Source of the DNA: Methylobacterium symbioticum
GTDB lineage: Bacteria > Pseudomonadota > Alphaproteobacteria > Rhizobiales > Beijerinckiaceae
Direction: 5' to 3'
Length of the DNA: 62,167 nucleotides
Assembly: GCF_902141845.1 (NCBI RefSeq)
Contig: NZ_CABFPH010000025.1
Coordinates: 1 to 62,167 of the forward strand
Position numbers and translations under genes: made by a program. Positions 36,276-43,462 of this stretch are shown here, piece after piece. The notes beneath the pieces are model-generated. The model was not told the origin of the DNA. It worked only from the letters and a program-made list of their open reading frames with translations, and did not search any database. Numbering within the stretch: the first letter of the stretch is position 1; every line of letters starts with the position of its first letter.

Positions 36276-37068
36276 CCCGGGCCGGCGCGCCCGGGACGGG
36301 GCCGAGCTGGGCCGGCGGATGCGGGCCTTCCTCGCGGACGAGGCCCGTGGCGGCGACGAGATCGCGGACCTGATCGGCCACCTGGGCCAGGCCGGCGAGG
36401 TCGCCATCTTCGGGGGCATGCCGCGCGACATCGCCTGGGGCGGGGCCGACGCGTTCGGGTCGGACGTGGACCTCGTCGTGGACACCGCGCCGGGGCGCCT
36501 GGCGGAGCTGCTGCGCGACGGCCGCGCCGTGCGCAACCGTTTCGGCGGGTACCGGATCGCCGGCCGCCGGCACTCCTACGACGTCTGGGCCCTCCCCTCC
36601 ACCTGGGCGGTGCGCACCGGCCACGTCCGCGCGACGCGCCTGGCCGACCTCGTCCACACGACCTTCTTCGACCGGGACGCCGTGCTGTACCTGTGCGGCT
36701 GCCACCGGGTTCACCACGGCCCGCGGTTCGCGGCCTGGCTGGGTCACGGCACGGTCGACATCAACCTGGAGGAAGACCCGAACCCGCGCGGCACGGCGCT
36801 CCGGGCGCTGCGCATCCTCCTCGAACCCGGGCAGGCCGTCGGCCCGAGGCTGGCCGACTACCTGCGCCGGATGGCGACGGCGCCCGGCCACCATCTCGAC
36901 GCGGATACCGTGTCGCGGCTCGCCGCGGCGGCGAACCTTGCCAGCGCGCCGTCCCGGCCTGTCGGACCCGTGGCGCAGCGCCGGTGCAGCCCTGCCGAGG
37001 GCCGGGCTCGGGCACGGGATTGGCGCGCCGACCCTGCTGGGCGCAGGGGTGGCCGTGGCGAGCGGTGA
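36268..37068 (+). CDS. Pol-beta-superfamily nucleotidyltransferase (poly(A)/CCA-type head)
   Basis: The 266-residue protein has the nucleotidyltransferase core A-I-F-G-G-M-P-R-D with G-S-D-V-D-L-V-V-D. The G-G (49-50), R-D and the metal-binding D66/D68 are all present. A third acidic residue may be the Asp in T-V-D-I-N-L. The CCA-enzyme C-terminal RNA-binding part is short. The last 50 residues are Arg/Ala-rich and may be unstructured. Such enzymes add nucleotides to RNA or proteins, or act as toxins. Overlap with dgt implies a joint role in nucleotide control; the substrate is unknown. Confidence 0.75.
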   Translation: MADPGRRARDGAELGRRMRAFLADEARGGDEIADLIGHLGQAGEVAIFGGMPRDIAWGGADAFGSDVDLVVDTAPGRLAELLRDGRAVRNRFGGYRIAGRRHSYDVWALPSTWAVRTGHVRATRLADLVHTTFFDRDAVLYLCGCHRVHHGPRFAAWLGHGTVDINLEEDPNPRGTALRALRILLEPGQAVGPRLADYLRRMATAPGHHLDADTVSRLAAAANLASAPSRPVGPVAQRRCSPAEGRARARDWRADPAGRRGGRGER

Positions 37069-37078
37069 GGCGCGGTCC

Positions 37079-39655
37079 ATGGCAGGGCGCGAACCGGGGG
37101 CCGGCCGAGCCCGGGAAGGCCTTCTGTTGCTCGGATCGGCCGTGGCGCTGGCGGCCGCCGCGATGCAGTTCGTCCAGGTGGGCTGGCCGGCCCTCGTCAC
37201 GGGCGCGACGGTCCTCCTGGTCGGCTGGATGAGCCTCGGACGCCGTTCGGGCGACCGCGCGACGGGCGCGGGCGCGACCACGGAAGCCGCGAGCGCGCCG
37301 GTCGACCCCGCGCCGTCCACGATCCATGCTCCGCCTGACCCGCCTGACCTCGCCATCCCCGCGACCCCCCTGCCCGCCCCGCCCGAGGGACCGCGAGACA
37401 CGTTCGGTCGACGGCCCCCCGAGGCGGTTGCCTCCGAGGCGCACGTCGAGCCTGCCTTCACGGTCACGCCCCTACCCGACGATCCCGCGCCCGTGCCGCA
37501 ACCCTCGCCGGAGGGGCGCGGCAAGCGGGGCCGGTCGGCGCGCTGGGTCCCTCCCGGCGAACCGGTCGAGATCCAGGGCCTGACGGTGACGGGAGGGCTG
37601 ATCTACGTCGGCGAGAAGCTCGGGTCGGATCCGTGGCGCAGGGAGAACTGCCTGATCGATCCCGCGCTTCCCGTGGCGAAGGCGGGGCGGGGCTCGGCGA
37701 CCGGCCTGACCTACTGGTGCCGGTACGACGGGCTGAACCCGGCGGGCCGCCGCGCCTACCTGGACTGGCTGGCCGGGGGGCGCTCCGACCCCGCGGCCAG
37801 CATCGCGCTCGTCTTCCTGTACTTCTACGGTCTGGAATACCGGCTGTTCAAGGAAGGGGTCGCGGCCGACGCGCCCGTGCTGGTCGCGGAGGTCGAGCGC
37901 CTGCGCGCGATCTACGGGGCGAACAGCTCGTTCCAGGCCTATGCGCGGAGCTTCGTCGAGGCCGCCCGGCTGTTGGTGCCCGCGGCGGAGGAGCGGCGTC
38001 CCGAGCTGAACCTCGACCCGAATTTCTACAGCTACGAACTGCCGCTCGCCGTCAGGGTCCATCTCGGCCGGAAGCTGGCCGACGGCCAGCCCCTCGACGC
38101 GGACGACGCCCTCCTCTGGCTGGCGGGCCTGCCCGACCGCGGCTTCCGCACGCCGGTGACGCGATGCCCGGACGAGTTCGCGGCGCTCTGGCGCCTCCGG
38201 TTCCCGGCCAAATACCCGAAGGGACTCAAGGTCGGCGCGCCGAAGGCGCGGATCAAGGCGTCCTATCGAGCCGCCAGTTCGACGTTCCAGGTGGACCTCA
38301 AGGCGCCGGGGTCCCTGCCCGATATCGCTGCCGTCTCCGCCCCCGTGAGGAAGCTCCGCGAGCTCGTCGAGGCCTGCACCGACGAGCTCGATGCGTTCAG
38401 CCGCTTCGTCGGCAGGCGCCCGGACGCCCGCGGGAGCGTGCAGGCGGCCCTGCTCCTGCCGCCGGACCTGGCCTGCGCAGGCGACGCGTGGACGGCCGTC
38501 GGCGAGCGCTGCGAGGCCCTGTTCGCCGCCGGAGCGGCCATGCCGGCCACGTCCCTGCGCCGGCTGCTTGAGGTGATGGAGATCCCGCTGCCGGAGGAAG
38601 GCCGCGTGCCGCAGGCCGGCGTGACGCAGCTCTGCCAAGCGCTCGACCGGGTCGGCATCGGCATCGAACCGGACCGCCGCTACGGGCCGGAACCTCGCGC
38701 CGGCGCCTCGGCCTCGGACGCCGATGCGGCGGTCGTCCTGTTCAAGGGGGCCGCCGGGGCACCGGTCGACGCGACACGCCCCGAGTACCTGGCGCTGCGC
38801 GGCGTCATCGAGGCCGCATGCCTCGCCGCGGCGTCGGACGGCGCGGTGTCCCAGGGCGCCGCCGACGGGATGCTCGCCGCGATCCGGGGCACCGATACCC
38901 TCAGCCTTGCCGAGAAATCCCGCCTGACCGCCTACGCCCTGTCGATCCACCGCAACCCGCCGAAGCCGCAGGGGATCCTGAGGCGGTTGGCGGGCCGCCC
39001 CCTGTCCGAGCGCCAGGCCTGCGCGCGGGCGGCGCTCGCGGCCGTCATGGCCGGCGGTCAAGCCAAACCCGCGGAGGTGCGGTTCCTCGAACGGTTGCAC
39101 GCGTTCCTCGCGCTGCCGGCCGACGGGATCTACGCCGCCCTGCATCGCGGGCCGCTCGGGTCGGCCGCGTCGGCGGAGCCGCGGGGCGCCGACGGGAGCC
39201 AACCGCGCGGGGACGTCGGCGACCGCGCTTCCGGGCGCGTCGTCATCGACGCATCGCGGCTGGAGCGCGTTCGCCGCGAGACGCAGGCGGTCGCAAGCCT
39301 GCTCTCGGACATCTTCGTCGAGGACTCGGCGCCCGGGTCAGGTGCGGGCCCGGTTTCGCCGCCGGGTGGCGTCGCCCCGGAAGCGCCCGCGCCGGCACCG
39401 GCGGACACGGGCCCGGCCGGGCTCGATCCGGCCCATGCCGGCCTGCTCGCCGCGGTCGCCGCATCCCCGGACCCGATGCCGCGCGAGGCGTTCGACCGGG
39501 TGGCCCGCGCGAACGGCCTGTTTCCCGACGGGGCGCTTGAGACCATCAACGAATGGGGCTTCGAGCGCTTCGACGAGGCCTTGATCGAGCACGACGACCC
39601 GGTCACCATCGCGGCCCACCTTCGCCTCCACCTGCTCCCCAGCACCACCGCCTAG
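37079..39655 (+). CDS. TerB-N/TerB/TerB-C domain protein, membrane-anchored
   Basis: The 858-residue protein begins with two membrane segments (about 14-29 and 35-52) and a long Pro/Ala linker (70-150). A TerB-N domain follows from about 155 to 365 (W-V-P-P-G-E-P, G-G-L-I-Y-V-G, Y-W-C-R-Y-D-G-L-N). A TerB-like helical domain rich in acidic and small residues lies near 570-690. A second linker precedes a TerB-C domain ending in A-L-E-T-I-N-E-W-G-F-E-R-F-D-E. TerB-N/TerB-C proteins are scaffolds linked to ATPase and helicase genes in Ter-type stress systems. The ATG at 37079 follows a GTGAGG site. The other operon products may be recruited to the membrane by it. Confidence 0.8.
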   Translation: MAGREPGAGRAREGLLLLGSAVALAAAAMQFVQVGWPALVTGATVLLVGWMSLGRRSGDRATGAGATTEAASAPVDPAPSTIHAPPDPPDLAIPATPLPAPPEGPRDTFGRRPPEAVASEAHVEPAFTVTPLPDDPAPVPQPSPEGRGKRGRSARWVPPGEPVEIQGLTVTGGLIYVGEKLGSDPWRRENCLIDPALPVAKAGRGSATGLTYWCRYDGLNPAGRRAYLDWLAGGRSDPAASIALVFLYFYGLEYRLFKEGVAADAPVLVAEVERLRAIYGANSSFQAYARSFVEAARLLVPAAEERRPELNLDPNFYSYELPLAVRVHLGRKLADGQPLDADDALLWLAGLPDRGFRTPVTRCPDEFAALWRLRFPAKYPKGLKVGAPKARIKASYRAASSTFQVDLKAPGSLPDIAAVSAPVRKLRELVEACTDELDAFSRFVGRRPDARGSVQAALLLPPDLACAGDAWTAVGERCEALFAAGAAMPATSLRRLLEVMEIPLPEEGRVPQAGVTQLCQALDRVGIGIEPDRRYGPEPRAGASASDADAAVVLFKGAAGAPVDATRPEYLALRGVIEAACLAAASDGAVSQGAADGMLAAIRGTDTLSLAEKSRLTAYALSIHRNPPKPQGILRRLAGRPLSERQACARAALAAVMAGGQAKPAEVRFLERLHAFLALPADGIYAALHRGPLGSAASAEPRGADGSQPRGDVGDRASGRVVIDASRLERVRRETQAVASLLSDIFVEDSAPGSGAGPVSPPGGVAPEAPAPAPADTGPAGLDPAHAGLLAAVAASPDPMPREAFDRVARANGLFPDGALETINEWGFERFDEALIEHDDPVTIAAHLRLHLLPSTTA

Positions 39656-39659
39656 CCCC

Positions 39660-40985
39660 ATGCAGCCAGCCCCGACCATCCGCCCGCGGGACCGTGACGC
39701 GATCCTGCAGGCCCTCTCGGCCGGCGTCGTGCCGCGCACGGGCCTGCGCCACGTCCAGGTCGGGCGCGCCGCCGAGATCGCCGCCCTGGTGCGCGACATC
39801 GACCGCGTCGCCGACGAGGGGTCCTCGATCCGGTTCGTGATCGGCGAGTACGGGGCCGGGAAGACCTTCTTCCTCAACCTGGTCCGGCTCGTCGCCCTCG
39901 AACGCAAGCTCGTCACCGTGCACGCGGACCTCGCGCCGGACCGCCGCTTGCACGCCAGCGCGGGGCAGGCGCGGGCCCTCTACGCCGAGGCCCTGCGCAA
40001 CATGGCGACCCGCACCAAGCCGGACGGGGGCGCCCTGGGCAGCGTCGTCGAGCGCTTCGTCACGGACGCGGTCAAGGAGGCGCAACAGGCCGGCCTGCCC
40101 GTCGAGCGGGTCATCGACCGCAGGCTCGCGCCGCTCCAGGACGAGGTCGGGGGCTACGACTACGCGGTCGTCCTGAAGGCGTACTGGCGCGGGAGCGAGG
40201 ACGGGAACGAGGCGCTGAAGGCGGCGGCCCTGCGCTGGCTCCGCGGCGAGTTCTCGACGCGGACCGAGGCCCGGCAGGCGCTGGGCGTGCGGACCATCGT
40301 CGACGACGACAACGTCTACGACGCGCTCAAGCTGCTCGCCGCCTTCGTCCGGCTCGCGGGCTACGGCGGCCTGTTCGTCGTCTTCGACGAGCTGGTCAAC
40401 CTGTACAAGCTCCAGAGCGCGCAGGCGCGCAACCAGAACTTCGAGCAGGTCCTGCGCATCCTCAACGACGTGCTGCAGGGGAACGTGCGCGGGCTCGGCC
40501 TGGCCCTGGGCGGCACGCCGGAATTCCTGCTCGACACCCGCCGCGGGCTGTACAGCTACCAGGCGCTCCAGAGCCGGCTGGCGGAGAATGCCTTCGCGAA
40601 GGGCGGCCTGGTCGACCTGTCGGGCCCGGTGATCCGGCTGCAGAACCTGACCCCGGAGGACATGCTGATCCTGCTGTCGAACATCCGGGCGGTGTTCGCC
40701 GGCGGAGACCCCGCCAGGCACCTCGTGCCGGACGAGGCGCTCGGCGCCTTCATGGGTCACTGCAACGACCGGATCGGCGAGGCCTACTTCCGGACGCCGC
40801 GCAACACGATCCGCGCCTTCGTCCAATTGCTTGCCGTCATCGAGCAGAACCCCGGCACGGGCTGGAAGGAGCTGCTCGGGCACGTCGAGGTCCGCAGCGA
40901 CGACCAGGCCGATGACGCCGGGGCGGACGCCGACGTCCCCTCCAGCCCGGCGCCCGGCGATGAGCTCGTCAGCTTCCGCCTCTGA
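39660..40985 (+). CDS. BrxD-like ATP-binding protein
   Basis: The 441-residue protein is an AAA/STAND-like ATPase of the BREX BrxD (DUF2791) family. Walker A is G-E-Y-G-A-G-K-T at 62-69, Walker B is G-L-F-V-V-F-D-E-L-V-N-L (FDE at 242-244). A sensor-like L-G-L-A-L-G-G-T-P-E-F follows. BrxD pairs with the BrxHI helicase in type 2 BREX and in Ter-linked modules. It follows the TerB gene by 4 bp and its last 26 bases overlap the helicase gene. Lack of PglX/PglZ neighbours shows this is not a BREX locus. It probably loads or regulates the helicase. Confidence 0.8.
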   Translation: MQPAPTIRPRDRDAILQALSAGVVPRTGLRHVQVGRAAEIAALVRDIDRVADEGSSIRFVIGEYGAGKTFFLNLVRLVALERKLVTVHADLAPDRRLHASAGQARALYAEALRNMATRTKPDGGALGSVVERFVTDAVKEAQQAGLPVERVIDRRLAPLQDEVGGYDYAVVLKAYWRGSEDGNEALKAAALRWLRGEFSTRTEARQALGVRTIVDDDNVYDALKLLAAFVRLAGYGGLFVVFDELVNLYKLQSAQARNQNFEQVLRILNDVLQGNVRGLGLALGGTPEFLLDTRRGLYSYQALQSRLAENAFAKGGLVDLSGPVIRLQNLTPEDMLILLSNIRAVFAGGDPARHLVPDEALGAFMGHCNDRIGEAYFRTPRNTIRAFVQLLAVIEQNPGTGWKELLGHVEVRSDDQADDAGADADVPSSPAPGDELVSFRL

Positions 40986-43227
40986 GCGGCGCCTCCGCGA
41001 CGGGGCCTTCGACCGCCTCGCCCCGGAGGTCCGCTCCTGGATCCGGGAGCAGGGTTGGACGGGGCTGCGTGACATCCAGGCGCGCGCGATCGACGCCGTC
41101 CTCGACGGCGGTGACGACGTGCTGGTCGCCGCGGCGACGGCGGCCGGCAAGACCGAGGCGGCCTTCCTGCCCATCCTGACCCGGATCGCCGGCCGGGCCG
41201 AACCCGGCCTGGCGGTGCTCTACGTGAGCCCCCTGAAGGCGCTCATCAACGACCAGTTCCAGCGGCTCGACCAGCTCTGCGAGCGGATGGAGATCCCGCT
41301 TGTCCGCTGGCACGGGGATGCGCCGCAATCGGCCAAGGCGCGGATGCTGGCCAAGCCGGCCGGCATCGCCCTGATCACCCCGGAATCCGTCGAGGCCCTG
41401 CTGATCCGGCGTCCCGCCGATGCCAGTCGATTGCTGGCGGCGTTGGATTTCGTGGTCGTCGACGAAGTGCATGCCCTCCTGTCGGGCCCACGGGGGCTCC
41501 ACCTGGCGTCGCTGCTGAGACGTGTCGAGGCCCTCGGCGCGCCGGGCAGGACGCGACGGGTCGGCCTGTCGGCCACCATCGGCGACGCCGAGGCTGCGGC
41601 GGCCTGGCTTCGCCCGACCGCGCCGGAGCGCGTCCGCCTGCTCCAGGACGGCGGGGCCGGCCTGGACCTCCAGCTTCGGATCCTCGGCTACCTGGAGCCG
41701 CTCGACGCCGACGGCACCGACGGGGCCGAGGCGGAGGGCGCGGCCGGCGCAGGGCCGGTGCCGGCACTCGACGCGATCACGGACCACCTGTTCGCCTCGC
41801 TGAGGGGCAGCAACAACCTGGTCTTCGGCGGCTCCAGGCGGCTGGTGGAGGCCCTCTCCGACAGGCTGCGGCGCCGGGCCGAACGGGGCGAGGTCCCCAA
41901 CGAGTTCTTCCCGCACCACGGCAACCTCTCCAAGGAGTTGCGCGAGGAGCTCGAAAGCCGCCTCAAGGACGCGTCCCTGCCGACCACCGCGGTCTGCACC
42001 TCCACCCTGGAACTGGGCATCGACATCGGCTCGGTGCGGTCCGTCGCCCAGGTCGGCGCGCCCCGCTCGCTGGCGTCGCTGCGGCAGCGCCTGGGCCGGA
42101 CGGGGCGGCGGCCGGGCGTGCCCGCCATCCTCCGGATCTACGTCCGCGAGCAGGAGCTCGACACGCGCTCCTCGGTCCTCGACGAGCTTCGCCAGGACGC
42201 GGTGCGCGCGGTCGCGGCCATCCGCCTGCTCGCCGCCCGCTTCGTGGAGCCGCCGCTGGCCAGCGACGCCGCGCTCGCGACCGCCCTGCTGCACCAGGTC
42301 CTGTCCGTGATCGCGCAGCGCGGCGGCGCCCGGGCCGACGCGCTCCATCGGCTTCTCTGCGGTCCCGGGGTGTTCGCCTCGGTGACGCCGGGCGACTTCG
42401 CGGAGCTGCTGCGCGGCGCGGCCCGGACGGGGGTGGGCCTCATCGAGCAGGCGCCGGACGGCACGCTGCTCCTGGGCGAGCGCGGCGAGCGCCTCGTCCA
42501 CGCGCGCGAGTTCTACGCCCTGTTCGACAGCGGGGCGGAGTGGCGCCTGGTCGCCGGGACCCGGGCGCTCGGCACGATCCCGCTCACCAACGCGGTCGCC
42601 CAGGGCACCCTGGTCGTCTTCGCCGGGCGCCGCTGGCTGGTCGAGGAGGTGGACGAGCGGGCCCACGTCCTGCAGGTCTCCGCGCACCGGGGCGGGGTGA
42701 TCCCGAAGTTCGAGCGGCTGTTCGCCGAGCCCACGCACGACCGCCTCCTCGCGGAGATGCGCGGCGTCTTCGAGGCCGACGACGTGCCGGCCTACCTCGA
42801 CGCGCGGGCCCGCACCTTCCTCGCGGAGGGGCGGTCGGCCTACCGCCGCCTCGGTCTGGGACGCTCCCGGATGGTGCACACCGGGCGCGACCTTCACCTC
42901 TTCGCGTGGCGCGGCAGCGCGACGTGCGACGTCCTGGCGGTCATCCTGTCGATGCTCGGGTTGCCGGCGGAGCCGCACGACCTTGGCGTCACGCTCCCCG
43001 GGGTGAGCCCGGACGACGCCCGAGCGGTCCTGCGCAGGGTTGCGAGCATGGTGCCGGGCGATTTCGCGGCCGTCGCGGAGTTCGTCGGGACCATCCAGAC
43101 CGCGAAGTACGACGAGCATGTTCCGGAGACGCTGCTGCGGCGCTTCTGGGCCCGGCGAAACGAGGGCGTCCTGGCGCGGATGCCGGGCTTGGCCGCCGAG
43201 ATGCTCGACGGCGTGCCCGAAGCCTGA
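40960..43227 (+). CDS. SF2 DEAD/DEAH helicase (BrxHI/Lhr-like)
   Basis: The 755-residue helicase has Walker A (A-A-T-A-A-G-K-T at 58-65), D-E-V-H (168-171), S-A-T (204-206), C-T-S-T-L-E-L-G-I-D-I-G and R-L-G-R-T-G-R-R. It has an Lhr-type C-terminal region of about 300 residues. Lhr-type helicases unwind DNA or RNA-DNA hybrids. The start at ATG 40960 inside the ATPase gene was chosen because residues 1-10 are a short Ser-rich lead to the domain. The overlap suggests tight stoichiometry with the BrxD-like protein. No nuclease domain is attached; nuclease function is supplied by the next genes. Confidence 0.88.
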   Translation: MSSSASASERRLRDGAFDRLAPEVRSWIREQGWTGLRDIQARAIDAVLDGGDDVLVAAATAAGKTEAAFLPILTRIAGRAEPGLAVLYVSPLKALINDQFQRLDQLCERMEIPLVRWHGDAPQSAKARMLAKPAGIALITPESVEALLIRRPADASRLLAALDFVVVDEVHALLSGPRGLHLASLLRRVEALGAPGRTRRVGLSATIGDAEAAAAWLRPTAPERVRLLQDGGAGLDLQLRILGYLEPLDADGTDGAEAEGAAGAGPVPALDAITDHLFASLRGSNNLVFGGSRRLVEALSDRLRRRAERGEVPNEFFPHHGNLSKELREELESRLKDASLPTTAVCTSTLELGIDIGSVRSVAQVGAPRSLASLRQRLGRTGRRPGVPAILRIYVREQELDTRSSVLDELRQDAVRAVAAIRLLAARFVEPPLASDAALATALLHQVLSVIAQRGGARADALHRLLCGPGVFASVTPGDFAELLRGAARTGVGLIEQAPDGTLLLGERGERLVHAREFYALFDSGAEWRLVAGTRALGTIPLTNAVAQGTLVVFAGRRWLVEEVDERAHVLQVSAHRGGVIPKFERLFAEPTHDRLLAEMRGVFEADDVPAYLDARARTFLAEGRSAYRRLGLGRSRMVHTGRDLHLFAWRGSATCDVLAVILSMLGLPAEPHDLGVTLPGVSPDDARAVLRRVASMVPGDFAAVAEFVGTIQTAKYDEHVPETLLRRFWARRNEGVLARMPGLAAEMLDGVPEA

Positions 43228-43243
43228 CGCCCGGTGACGGGCG
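43228..43243 (+). terminator. GC hairpin after the helicase gene
   Basis: CGCCCG-GTGA-CGGGCG starts at the base after the helicase stop codon: a perfect 6-bp stem with a GNRA-type loop. It has no T-run, so it is at best an attenuator or 3' stabiliser. The remaining 220 bp to the nuclease gene hold no gene. Confidence 0.4.
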
Positions 43244-43462
43244 CGGCCGAGCGGGCCCAGGGGAAGCTGGCGACCCCGAGCGGGCCGCGCTGGGCACGGG
43301 CGCGCCGGGAAGAGCGCGCAAGCTCGCGCCCGGGCGCGGAGCCAAAGCCTCGGCCATCGTCAGGTTCGAGCAGGTTGTGCACGGCTGGGCCGGAGCGACT
43401 CGTACGAGCTTGACCGTTTCTTCAGCCTCGCCGGAGATGGGTGACGGTCGACGGTCGGGGAA

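Noticed and set aside
37079..39655. Assignment as tellurite resistance
   Set aside because: Only TerB-N/TerB/TerB-C-type domains are seen; no TerZ, TerD, TerC or TerE genes are present.
37079..43227. Assignment as a BREX system
   Set aside because: BrxD- and BrxHI-like proteins are present, but no PglX methylase, PglZ phosphatase, BrxC/PglY or BrxL gene is in the window.
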